This document shows, in pieces, positions 17,511 through 24,536 of a DNA stretch of 24,536 nucleotides. Position 1 is the stretch's first letter, and each line of letters opens with the position of its first letter. The stretch covers positions 1 to 24,536 of the forward strand of contig JALLOL010000010.1 of assembly GCA_027717875.1 (NCBI GenBank). The letters run 5' to 3'. The position numbers and the translations under genes are program-made. The notes under the pieces were generated by a model. It made no database searches. It was not told the DNA's origin and saw only the letters and a list, made by a program, of their open reading frames with translations. The DNA comes from Acidobacteria bacterium AH-259-L09. GTDB lineage: Bacteria; Acidobacteriota; UBA6911; RPQK01.

Positions 17511-17575
17511 GCGAGCCGGCGGCTCGCCCGAGCAAACCATTCACCGAGAACGGTTCGGGCGAGCCACCGGCTCGC
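17511..17575. repeat. Large palindromic element between convergent genes
   Basis: Two 21-nt arms (17511-17531 and 17555-17575) are inverted copies with a single mismatch, separated by 23 nt. Each arm is itself nearly palindromic around GAGCCGG...GGCTCGC. The RNA from either strand would fold into a very stable GC-rich hairpin. It lies between the plus-strand kinase remnant and the minus-strand phosphatase gene, so it could end transcription from both sides, although there is no T-tract. A REP-like dispersed element is the alternative. Confidence 0.75.
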
Positions 17576-17605
17576 CCCTTACCAAGTCGGCGCTTCCGCC
17601 GCTTC

Positions 17606-17631
17606 GTGACGAGCCGGTTTGAGAAATGCGG
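17606..17631 (+). repeat. 26-nt dispersed repeat, copy 2
   Basis: Matches 10639-10664 with one difference (T for G at the 14th base). Here GAGCCG (17611-17616) and CGGCTC (17629-17634) form a perfect 6-bp hairpin with a 12-nt loop that runs into the stop codon of the minus-strand phosphatase gene (17633-17635). As with copy 1, a truncated plus-strand gene lies on its left and the 3' end of a minus-strand secreted-enzyme gene on its right. Confidence 0.85.
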
Positions 17632-17632
17632 C

Positions 17633-19495
17633 TCAGAGCTTTACATCGATAACCTCTTTATCGTCAGCTCGAATGGATTTGACTCCCGTAAAGACCTTGA
17701 TCGAGTCTCCCTCGCCCACCTTGATGATGTAAGTACCTTCCCTGAAGACCTTGGGACGCCAGGTCGTACCGTTGATGCGGAGGGTGTAGATAATCTCGCC
17801 AAGATATTCGTCTATGACTTGCACCACCGGATCTTCCTGTCCGTGGATTCTCAGGGTGGGCAGATACGCCAGTGGCGCCCGGTTGTAGTTGTTCTCTTGT
17901 TTGATGGTCACAGGCCAGCCGGGGAATTGTTTGGCCCCTGGCTGAGTGACGTCGACATGTCGCGGCCAGCATTCTATGGTAATCTCGCGGGTTGACTTCT
18001 TGAATCGCACCAAGCCGTATCCAGCTGCGTTGTAATTCTTTGTGCTCGGGTTGGCGTAGGCGTACATGGTCAGTTTGTTACCCAAACCGTCGTAATATCG
18101 CCCGGTGAAGGGCAAAGGATTGTCGGGATCGTGCTTCATGGGTTCTGCCAGCGGCCACCACCAGCGGCCGTAGTAGTTCACGATGGACGGGACACCGAAC
18201 GAATAGATGGAATCCTCCCAGGAATGGATACCGTGGTGGATGACGGTGGCGAGGTGCTGGTCGCCTCCTAAGTGGAATCCGAAACAGCGTCGAATCTCTC
18301 GCAGTGCCCGGGCTCGTCCTGACTGGGGCCATCCGTTGGAGTCCAGATCGGCCAGCAGCCGGGCGTCGTGCCTGCCGTGAATATGAGCACCACCGGCAAA
18401 GATAGTCTGCGAAAGCACCACCTTCATTTCTGTACCTTGCCAATTCTGTCCCCACTGACGAAGAAACTTGAGCTGCCGCTCGCCCAAGAGGCGGGCTTCG
18501 GGAACGTCGATGGACCGACGGTCGTAGTTTGGATTGTTGATGTGATCGGGCCGCGGCCCCTGCTTGGGAATCATCCCAGCTGGTCCCGTTTTCCACTTGC
18601 GGTCTTCGATAATGGCGAAGTCAACGCCCCCGACCTTCAGGGAGGTGTAATAAACGGTGATCCCCTGCCTGACGGGGGTGGGATGGTAAGGATCGGGAAG
18701 ATGGCTGGTTTGGGCACGTTGAACCATGTTGACGTAATCAGGAGGCATCGTGTAACCGCCATCCGCTCCACCTCTCAACTTTGATACCTTGCCCCCCTCC
18801 CCCCAGAGATTACCTTGCCCAACATCGTGATCATCCGGGATCGTCACGGTCGGTCGATCCTTTATGATCTCGCCAAACTGCCTGCCGAAAAGTAACCAGG
18901 CAGCCGTGTGCGCCCGGTGATCATAGCTCTGGTCGCCAGAAAAAAAGAGCAGGTCGGGATCCTGAGCTTTGATATTCCTGATGATATCCGGCCGCATGCC
19001 CCGATCCGAATTGGAGTTTCCGGTGAAAGCAGCCACCACGATTTCATCCTTGTCCACGGGGTCTTTTCGCACGAGTCCCTCAAAGCGGGCGCCGCCCGGG
19101 TGGGTCACACGGTAAGGAAAATCCCTGGTCTGATCCCAATCTTCCACACGGAAAGTGGCCAGCCAGCCTTTCTCGTCGACCTCGGCTCTGGCGATCGGCT
19201 TCCAAATGTCGCCTTCCCTTATCTCCAGTTGTACGCGGCGTGCCTCGTCCTCGCCAAGCGGGTAGAGCTGGGCACTCAGCTTGAGAATATTGTTATGCAC
19301 CGTGTATAGTGCGAAACAGATCACCCGGGCGCGGGGTAAGTCAGGAATAGTGGGTTGGCCACCTCTACGCTCGATGGTGATCGGCTGGGGGCCCTCGGAA
19401 GCCGTTTGTTCCTGCGCATGTACCCATTCACACTTGAGACCCACGCCCACAAGAAAAGTTAAAAAAACAGCACTCAGAATTCTTTGAATTGACAT
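17633..19495 (-). CDS. Secreted PhoD-like metallophosphatase
   Basis: A 620-residue secreted protein related to alkaline phosphatase D and other calcineurin-like metallophosphoesterases, which hydrolyse phosphate esters outside the cytoplasm. I prefer ATG 19495 over the ORF start at 19528, because it puts a signal peptide (MSIQRILSAVFLTFLVGVG, ending VHAQ) at the N-terminus. Metal-binding motifs appear in order: SGDQSYDH (about 186-193), PDDHDVGQGN (220-229), AGGAHIHGRHD and LGGDQHLATVIHHG. An N-terminal beta domain precedes the enzyme core. A beta-rich C-terminal extension (about 510-620) is unusual for PhoD and may bind substrate or surface. The substrate is not known. The 3' end overlaps the hairpin of repeat copy 2. 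Confidence 0.88.
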   Translation of the reverse strand: MSIQRILSAVFLTFLVGVGLKCEWVHAQEQTASEGPQPITIERRGGQPTIPDLPRARVICFALYTVHNNILKLSAQLYPLGEDEARRVQLEIREGDIWKPIARAEVDEKGWLATFRVEDWDQTRDFPYRVTHPGGARFEGLVRKDPVDKDEIVVAAFTGNSNSDRGMRPDIIRNIKAQDPDLLFFSGDQSYDHRAHTAAWLLFGRQFGEIIKDRPTVTIPDDHDVGQGNLWGEGGKVSKLRGGADGGYTMPPDYVNMVQRAQTSHLPDPYHPTPVRQGITVYYTSLKVGGVDFAIIEDRKWKTGPAGMIPKQGPRPDHINNPNYDRRSIDVPEARLLGERQLKFLRQWGQNWQGTEMKVVLSQTIFAGGAHIHGRHDARLLADLDSNGWPQSGRARALREIRRCFGFHLGGDQHLATVIHHGIHSWEDSIYSFGVPSIVNYYGRWWWPLAEPMKHDPDNPLPFTGRYYDGLGNKLTMYAYANPSTKNYNAAGYGLVRFKKSTREITIECWPRHVDVTQPGAKQFPGWPVTIKQENNYNRAPLAYLPTLRIHGQEDPVVQVIDEYLGEIIYTLRINGTTWRPKVFREGTYIIKVGEGDSIKVFTGVKSIRADDKEVIDVKL

Positions 19496-19674
19496 ATTTG
19501 CATTCCATCGTCCTTCCATGGGCTGCATTGCATTGTCTTGACAAGCTCATTTCGGATTGATCACTGCCCGCATCTGGTGTGGTGCCGATTGTATCACATG
19601 GGAAAGCCCGCTCATGATGTGCGAGGACCAGACAGTTTCGGCAGGACTGCGGCGAATTGTCATATCGAACGGCC
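19496..19674. other. Upstream region of the phosphatase gene
   Basis: No gene is visible. A short palindrome TTGTC-TT-GACAA (19533-19544) lies 38 bp before the phosphatase start and could be an operator. TACAAT on the minus strand (19593-19588) is a possible -10 box, without a convincing -35. Confidence 0.35.
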
Positions 19675-19887
19675 CTAGGTCACGGTGGCCGCCGAAGTAG
19701 TGTCATATCGGCCGGAGGCATTGAACTCCGCTTCAAATACTCCGAAACGATCCACGGACCTTTCAGCAGCGTTGGCGACAGCGGTGCCGAAGACAAGACC
19801 CGCCAGGACCAGAGCAATTCTTGGCGGATCGCTGGTTCGAATGTTCAATTGAGGTGCCACGGTTCGATTGTAGTCTCTTCTCGGCAT
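19675..19887 (-). pseudogene. N-terminal fragment of a secreted DUF5060-like (glycosidase-associated) protein
   Basis: The minus-strand frame encodes a good signal peptide (PPRIALVLAGLVFGTAVANA, then A-ERS). It is followed by SVDRFGVFEAEFNASGRYD, which resembles the beginning of the DUF5060 beta-sandwich found at the N-terminus of some secreted glycoside hydrolases. The frame loses similarity right after RYD and stops at 19675, where several hundred residues should follow. A short functional secreted peptide cannot be excluded, but a truncated gene is simpler. The exact start is uncertain (ATG 19887, or a later TTG). Confidence 0.45.
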
Positions 19888-19964
19888 TACTGCTCGTGAT
19901 ACATGCCTTCTAACACCCAAAGCCTTAATATCTAGCAAAAGATTACATCCGGCAAAGCTGAACC

Positions 19965-20000
19965 ATGGTGGGCCAGACCATCTCTCACCATAAGATTCTA
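19965..20000 (+). pseudogene. N-terminal remnant of another kinase gene
   Basis: The frame from ATG 19965 reads MVGQTISHHKIL, parallel to MIGKTISHYRVL at the start of the intact kinase at 14762. Similarity ends after 12 codons at CTAG (19998-20001), where a palindrome-rich intergenic element begins. It is therefore the start of a kinase gene that was cut away. Confidence 0.7.
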
Positions 20001-20091
20001 GTCCGGATTATTCATGAATGCCCGGGCATGAACCGCCAAGACGCAAGGAACGCTAAGGCCCTTATCTTGGCGCCCTTGGCGCCTTAGCGGT
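19998..20091. repeat. Palindrome-rich intergenic repeat element
   Basis: The stretch contains CTAGTCCGGATTATTCAT (19998-20015), a 22-nt near-palindrome (20011-20032) centred on the perfect 12-mer ATGCCCGGGCAT (20018-20029), and then an ACCGCCAAGACGC-type run. CGCTAAGGC (20051-20059) pairs with GCCTTAGCG (20081-20089) across a 21-nt loop. Sequences of the CCGCCAAGACGC type are common as dispersed intergenic elements in many bacterial genomes. No coding capacity is seen. Confidence 0.65.
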
Positions 20092-20129
20092 GGATTGGCG
20101 CCCACGCGCTTACTGTGCTCAACTTTTTC

Positions 20130-20159
20130 CTGTCACCAGTGCCCCAACTGCGCTAGAAT
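20130..20159 (+). promoter_or_regulatory. Possible promoter of the second kinase gene
   Basis: CTGTCA (20130-20135), 18 nt, TAGAAT (20154-20159). Transcription would start near 20166, only about 7 nt before the ATG at 20173. That would fit the absence of a Shine-Dalgarno and a near-leaderless mRNA. The -35 box matches the consensus at only four of six positions. Confidence 0.35.
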
Positions 20160-20172
20160 CAGCCCCAGAACA

Positions 20173-22836
20173 ATGCCGTTAACTCCAGGGACACAGCTTG
20201 GTCCTTATGAGATTCTCTCTCTGCTGGGTGCAGGCGGGATGGGAGAGGTCTATAAGGCCAAAGACACCCGGCTGGATCGCATCGTCGCCATCAAGGTGCT
20301 GCCCGCCCATCTTTCCGACAACGCCGTTTTGCGCCAGCGTTTTGAGCGTGAGGCCAAGACTATTTCTAGCTTAAATCATCCCCACATCTGCACCCTTTAT
20401 GACGTCGGCCACCAGGAGGGCGTTGACTTTCTGGTCATGGAATACCTGGAAGGGGAAACGCTGGGCGAGCGTCTGGCCAAAGGCTCCCTTCCCATTGAAG
20501 AAGGGCTCAAGTACGCCGTCGAGATTGCCGACGCACTGGATAAAGCCCATCGCCAGGGCGTGGTGCATCGCGATCTGAAACCCGGCAACATCATGCTGAC
20601 GAAGGCCGGCGCAAAGCTCCTGGACTTTGGCTTGGCGAAACTGAGAGGTCCAGAGGTAGCTGCCGCGGCTCTTTCGGCGCTTCCCACCAAGGAAGCAAGT
20701 TTGACGGCTGAAGGCGCCATTTTAGGCACGTTTCAGTACATGGCCCCCGAGCAGCTGGAGGGGAAGGAAGCTGAGCCGAGAACCGACATCTTTGCCTTTG
20801 GCGCAGTGCTCTACGAGATGATCACGGCTAAGAAGGCCTTTGAGGGGAAAAGCCAGGCGAGTTTGATCGGGGCCATTTTAAAAGACGATCCGGTGCCTGT
20901 TTCGACGGTTCAAGCCATGGCGCCTGCGGCCCTGGACCACGTGGTCAAGAGATGTCTGGCCAAGGATCCGGATGAGAGGTGGCTTTCCGCACACGACCTC
21001 ACGCTGGAACTCAAGTGGATTGCTGAGGCTGGATCGGAAGGAGGAGTCCCTGAGCCCGCTCCGGAAACCTCAGCGTTTCGCAGCAAGACACGGCAAATGC
21101 TTGCCTGGAGCCTCATCTCTTTGATCGTAGGAGCCGGCATAGCCGGTCTCGCTGTGTATACGCTGGTGGGTCCCACCGCCTCCGTGCCACGGCCGTTGGC
21201 GCGAGTAAGTGTAAACCTGCCGGAGAACACATCGCTTGTAGGAACAGGAGCCTTCTCACCGGATGGGACACGCCTTATTTACGGAGGGACAAGCAACGGG
21301 GCTCGACAGCTGTACCTGCGCCCGCTGGATCAAATGGCGGCAACGCCGAGCAAGGGTACGAAAAATGCTAGATGGCCGTTCTTCTCACCCGATGGGCAGT
21401 GGGTCGCTTTCGCTGCAGGCGGGAAGCTGAGAAAGGTTTTCGTGGGAGGCGGGACGCCATTCGAGATTTGTGACGTTACTGCCTTCAGAGGCGGGAGCTG
21501 GGGAGCCGATGACACGATCTTTTTCACACCAGCAACCAGCGAGGGGCTCTGGAAAGTCTCTGCAGCCGGAGGCACGCCCCAAAAGCTGACAGCTCCGGAT
21601 GTGGCCAAGGGAGAGTACTCGCATCGCTGGCCCGAGGTCTTGCCCGGGGGCAAGGCGGTTCTTTTCACTGTTGGCGTGTCAAGCAACTACAACGAAGCAC
21701 GCATTGCCGTGCTCACGCTTGAAACAGGCAGTTATAAGACTCTAGTAAAGGGGGGCCACTTTCCTCGCTACTCCGCGACGGGTCACGTAGTCTTTGCCCG
21801 AGGAGCTGATCTGCTGGCAGTTCCTTTTGATCTGGAGAAACTGGAGGTGAGGGGCGACCCGGTCCCAGTCCTCGACGGTGTTTCCGGGTTCCTGGGTACG
21901 GGCCGATCGCACTTCAGCTTGTCTCAAACAGGTTCACTTGTCTATGTTCCGGGCGATGTGGGGGGCCGTCGGAATGTGCTCCTATGGGTGAGTCGCCGAG
22001 GCGAGGAAGAACCCGTGAGTGAACCGGGCCGAATAGAGCGTCTCCGCCTTTCGCCAGACGGCCAACGGATTGCAATGACCCGATTGGGAGGAGGAAATGT
22101 GGACATCTGGACCTATGCCCTCTCCCGACGCACCCCGACTCGGCTTACTTATGATCCGGGCTGGGACGAGTCTCCCATCTGGACGCCCGACGGACAGTGG
22201 GTGACCTATAGCAACAACAGAGCCGGACGCTATCACCTCTTCCGAAAACCGGCGGACGGCAGCGGGACCGAGGAGTTGCTTCACACAAGCGATCACCGAG
22301 CCTTTCCCACGTCCTACTCGCCTGATGGCCGGTGGCTAGCCTTTTCCGAGAATCGGCCTGAGACCGGGGAGGATATCTGGGTGCTCGCCGTTGAAGCGGA
22401 GCGGGAAGCAGAAGTCTTCCTCCGCACGCCCTTTAACGAAACCACTCCTCAGTTCTCACCCGATGGAGGATGGATTGCGTACGTCTCGGATGAATCTGGG
22501 CAGCAGGAAGTGTACGTAACACCGTTCCCAGGACCGGGAAGAAAGTGGCAGATCTCAACCCAAGGGGGCAGCTCGCCGGTCTGGGCACGAAATGGGAAGG
22601 AACTATTTTACAGAAACGGCAACCAGCTCATGGCGGTTGGCGTGACGACCCAGCCCTCATTTTCCGCTGCAGGTCCCCGACTGCTTCTTGAGAAGAACTT
22701 TGGCGCCTACGACGTGGCCCCCGACGGCCAGCGCTTCTTGATGACCAGGGGCATCGAGGAAGAACCGATCAGGCAATTGATCGTCATCCTCAACTGGTTT
22801 GAAGAACTCCAGCGCCTCGTCCCCACAGGGAAGTGA
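20173..22836 (+). CDS. Membrane serine/threonine kinase with C-terminal PD40 propeller (second copy)
   Basis: An 887-residue kinase-propeller protein, same architecture as the gene at 14762 but clearly diverged. ATG 20173 is preferred to the ORF start at 20095, because kinase homology begins at MPLTPGTQLGPYEIL; the upstream residues are unlike protein. The glycine loop is GAGGMG (19-24), with Lys41, HRDLKPGN and Asp134, DFG at 151-153 and APEQ (191-194). A membrane segment lies at about 309-333 (SLISLIVGAGIAGLAVYTLV), and the rest is a PD40 propeller with many SPDG turns (FSPDGTRLIYGG, FSPDGGWIAYVS). All catalytic residues are present. No Shine-Dalgarno is visible. Immediately after the stop comes another kinase start remnant. 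Confidence 0.94.
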   Translation: MPLTPGTQLGPYEILSLLGAGGMGEVYKAKDTRLDRIVAIKVLPAHLSDNAVLRQRFEREAKTISSLNHPHICTLYDVGHQEGVDFLVMEYLEGETLGERLAKGSLPIEEGLKYAVEIADALDKAHRQGVVHRDLKPGNIMLTKAGAKLLDFGLAKLRGPEVAAAALSALPTKEASLTAEGAILGTFQYMAPEQLEGKEAEPRTDIFAFGAVLYEMITAKKAFEGKSQASLIGAILKDDPVPVSTVQAMAPAALDHVVKRCLAKDPDERWLSAHDLTLELKWIAEAGSEGGVPEPAPETSAFRSKTRQMLAWSLISLIVGAGIAGLAVYTLVGPTASVPRPLARVSVNLPENTSLVGTGAFSPDGTRLIYGGTSNGARQLYLRPLDQMAATPSKGTKNARWPFFSPDGQWVAFAAGGKLRKVFVGGGTPFEICDVTAFRGGSWGADDTIFFTPATSEGLWKVSAAGGTPQKLTAPDVAKGEYSHRWPEVLPGGKAVLFTVGVSSNYNEARIAVLTLETGSYKTLVKGGHFPRYSATGHVVFARGADLLAVPFDLEKLEVRGDPVPVLDGVSGFLGTGRSHFSLSQTGSLVYVPGDVGGRRNVLLWVSRRGEEEPVSEPGRIERLRLSPDGQRIAMTRLGGGNVDIWTYALSRRTPTRLTYDPGWDESPIWTPDGQWVTYSNNRAGRYHLFRKPADGSGTEELLHTSDHRAFPTSYSPDGRWLAFSENRPETGEDIWVLAVEAEREAEVFLRTPFNETTPQFSPDGGWIAYVSDESGQQEVYVTPFPGPGRKWQISTQGGSSPVWARNGKELFYRNGNQLMAVGVTTQPSFSAAGPRLLLEKNFGAYDVAPDGQRFLMTRGIEEEPIRQLIVILNWFEELQRLVPTGK

Positions 22837-22837
22837 C

Positions 22838-22852
22838 ATGATCGGCAAGACC
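22838..22852 (+). pseudogene. Five-codon start remnant of a further kinase gene
   Basis: ATGATCGGCAAGACC, one base after the kinase stop, is identical apart from the first base to the start of the kinase gene at 14762 (GTGATCGGCAAGACC). Similarity ends there, and the 3' end of the minus-strand gene follows about 50 bp on. It is short, but its position matches the remnant at 17401, so chance is unlikely. Confidence 0.6.
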
Positions 22853-22904
22853 GCCTGTAGCTGGCGATCTCCCCAACGTTTAGTAGTCAGTGGCTTGGTC
22901 ACGC

Positions 22905-24041
22905 TTACTCGGTCAACTGCTCCAGGATGGCGAAATCACCGGGATTCCAGGCCTGAACCAAGATGTAGAACTTGCCGCCGATGCGCCGCAAGACCGCATT
23001 GTGGATGTGCTGAAACTTCTCCAGGCCGAGTTCCTGCTTGGGCATGATGGTGGAGATGACCTTGTCGCCGTCGAGGATATAGATGGGCGCTCCCTTGCTT
23101 CGATCGGGTCCGTGCAGGCAGCCCACGATTCCGAATCCACCCAAATAGTCGATATCGCAGGGATACGAACCCTTGGGCAGCTCTAAGGTGGAGCGATAAT
23201 GGCCGTAGCGGGTGAAGCGGTCCACTTCAGAGTTGGGCCGGTCGGAAACGTCAATCCGTTTTCTCCCCGGGGGTACTGTAATGCCGTGTCCCGTGCCGAA
23301 CTGGCCGCGTTGGCTCCCCTTGCCCCCAAACGCCAGGTCGTGCCAGAGCACCTTGAATGGATTGGTGCTCAGGATTTTCGCCGTCAGGACGAAGTCCAGA
23401 TTGGAATAACCGGTGGTCACGTAAAACAGCCCATCCATCTGTTCGACGTCGGTCGGTGCGAAGTTGCCCTTGCCATAGAAGTAGTTGTTCACGGTGGGCT
23501 GATCGAAGTCGTCTTTTGGGGTCGGCGTGTGGAGTGTGTGTACGAGCTTACCTTTCAGGGTTGTGGTGAAGACCCGGCCGGCTTTGTTGGCGGGAAAGGT
23601 CAAGTACCCCTTCCCCTCCGGGCTATACCAGATAGTGGTGTTGTGCAAATTGACGTCTTTCATGGCAGCCGGCGTTTCCAGCACCCGAGTCGACTTCAGA
23701 TTGGCGCTGATCTGAATGATTCCCGCCCCGGGAAGCGCGAAGTAGGTTTCTCCCTTCCCCTCCCGGCGGTCGACGGCAAAACCGCCATGGGCAGAGACGA
23801 GTACCTTGACGGCCTCATCCGGCAAATGGTCCGTGGTGCGGAAAACCCGGAATTTCATCTTCCCCTGACCACTGACTCCCGCCACCGAGGCCCGGGTGCT
23901 GCCAGCCGGCGCAGGCACCTCCCCTTTTGCTGCGGCGACCGCCGAGTGTCCATGGTGGTGCGCATAGGCCGGTGCCTGACCCGAGCCCATAGCGAGCGAG
24001 ATAACGAAGCTACAAACCATAACACGAGTGGATCGTTTCAT
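22905..24041 (-). CDS. Secreted NHL-like beta-propeller protein, function unknown
   Basis: A 378-residue secreted protein. ATG 24041 is preceded by a perfect AGGAGG (24052-24057, 10 nt away). The signal peptide is about 1-27 (ending APAYA). The mature chain would start HHHGHS, a histidine cluster that may bind copper or nickel. Residues 60-378 have the rhythm of a six-bladed NHL-type propeller: blades with GETYFALPGAGIIQIS, GKGYLTFPANKAGRVF, and RGQFGTGHGITVPPG followed by SDRPNSEVDRF, which resembles the NHL consensus. Two cysteines (295 and 308) could form a disulfide. No catalytic motif was recognised, so an enzyme such as a lyase or a binding protein are both possible. A fragment of a different propeller gene lies upstream on the same strand. 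Confidence 0.8.
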   Translation of the reverse strand: MKRSTRVMVCSFVISLAMGSGQAPAYAHHHGHSAVAAAKGEVPAPAGSTRASVAGVSGQGKMKFRVFRTTDHLPDEAVKVLVSAHGGFAVDRREGKGETYFALPGAGIIQISANLKSTRVLETPAAMKDVNLHNTTIWYSPEGKGYLTFPANKAGRVFTTTLKGKLVHTLHTPTPKDDFDQPTVNNYFYGKGNFAPTDVEQMDGLFYVTTGYSNLDFVLTAKILSTNPFKVLWHDLAFGGKGSQRGQFGTGHGITVPPGRKRIDVSDRPNSEVDRFTRYGHYRSTLELPKGSYPCDIDYLGGFGIVGCLHGPDRSKGAPIYILDGDKVISTIMPKQELGLEKFQHIHNAVLRRIGGKFYILVQAWNPGDFAILEQLTE

Positions 24042-24104
24042 TGCAATAAACCCTCCTGGTTTTGAAGCTCACCGTGCAGCGGCAATCAATCTTTCTTCAA
24101 GGTT

Positions 24105-24272
24105 TCAATCCCAGCCCAGAGCGAAGAGGCGGCCCGAGCACCAGTCACCAACCAGGTACACGCCCTCCATCCCACCGTAATTCGCAACTCCCAGACCCTG
24201 CACCGAGCAACCCCATCCCTCCTCGGTATCTTCATGGATTCTGATCCCATCCAGGGGTTGAAATGGGAACTC
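24105..24272 (-). pseudogene. 3' fragment of a sorbosone/glucose dehydrogenase-like propeller gene
   Basis: The minus-strand frame ending at TGA 24105-24107 reads CSVQGLGVANYGG, then EGVYLVGDWCSGRLFALGWD. The YLxGDxCSGRxxAL block is characteristic of the last blades of PQQ-type sugar dehydrogenase-like (sorbosone dehydrogenase) propellers. Upstream (to about 24272) the same frame is still open, but by about 24370 it meets a stop, and other frames look equally patchy. The usual final strand after this block is also missing. It is most likely a decayed 3' end, though the part beyond the right edge is not visible. Confidence 0.5.
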
Positions 24273-24536
24273 TACAACGCTTCCGGTGACAAGACGCCGT
24301 TGGCCGTGAGGCCGGCCACCCCTGTCAACGGAAGTCTCCCGACGAAGTCCTTTCCAGAGGAACCTCCTCCTGACGACAGTCTAGTGCCTGCCCACCTTCA
24401 AAGGCAAGAAAATCCCTTCCGGAAGTCAGTGGCCCGTGCACATCCCAAGGCGAAACCATCGATGCTCCAGGTGGAGTGCTCACATTCACCCTACCGCAGA
24501 ACAGGCTCCTCGAGCCCGTGACCGATCGTGAGGGCT
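24273..24536. other. Right-edge region without a recognisable gene
   Basis: No frame on either strand gives convincing protein similarity. Minus-strand frames show short protein-like pieces broken by stops, as expected if the propeller fragment at 24105-24272 belongs to a degraded gene extending to the right. A 95-codon plus-strand ORF (24234-24521) is proline-rich, has no ribosome-binding site, and overlaps that fragment in antisense. Confidence 0.35.

Noticed and set aside
17401..20000. Target-site duplication of a single kinase gene around the PhoD segment
   Set aside because: The remnants on both sides are each N-terminal starts and differ in sequence, so they are not two halves or a duplication of one target.
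20095..20172. 26-codon N-terminal extension of the second kinase
   Set aside because: Cysteine-rich, unlike kinase N-termini, no ribosome-binding site; kinase homology begins at ATG 20173.
23199..24065. Plus-strand ORF of 288 codons
   Set aside because: Antisense to the secreted propeller gene, which has a signal peptide and a perfect AGGAGG; the plus frame has neither.
1..24536. CRISPR arrays, tRNA or rRNA genes
   Set aside because: No regularly spaced repeats and no tRNA- or rRNA-like sequence were noticed on either strand.

Overview
The window (about 24.5 kb, moderately GC-rich) looks like a chromosomal accessory region of an Acidobacteriota-like bacterium. This is an inference from gene content: serine/threonine kinases fused through one membrane segment to TolB/PD40-type propellers, several secreted hydrolases and propeller proteins, and a bacterial alpha-2-macroglobulin. 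No rRNA, tRNA, CRISPR array or intact transposase was seen.

Left part (1-8113, plus strand): a YfbK-like von Willebrand factor A protein, cut by the left window edge, is followed 65 bp later by a 1952-residue secreted alpha-2-macroglobulin with an intact CTEQ thioester. Next, on the minus strand, is a complete type IV toxin-antitoxin pair, abiEi-abiEii (8355-10042), with a 4-nt overlap. It has a clear promoter and two equally built 23-bp inverted repeats that look like antitoxin operators. Then comes a plus-strand hicB antitoxin gene whose overlapping hicA is cut off after 20 codons.

Middle (10673-14566): a minus-strand secreted S46 dipeptidyl-peptidase, then a plus-strand Ca2+/H+ exchanger and an 88-residue protein of unknown function.

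Right part (14567-24536): two plus-strand kinase-propeller genes (14762-17404 and 20173-22836) alternate with minus-strand secreted proteins (PhoD-like metallophosphatase 17633-19495; propeller protein 22905-24041). At least four decayed pieces of further kinase genes lie around the intact ones, so this was once a longer tandem kinase array. Fragments of a DUF5060-type secreted protein and of a sugar-dehydrogenase-like propeller are also present.

The most notable pattern is that three minus-strand secreted-protein genes each end against a truncated plus-strand gene (hicA, a kinase start, a kinase start). At two of these junctions there is the same 26-nt sequence (25/26 identical), and at hicA the homology stops exactly where that repeat begins. 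This suggests repeat-associated rearrangement or insertion, which cannot be proved from one window.
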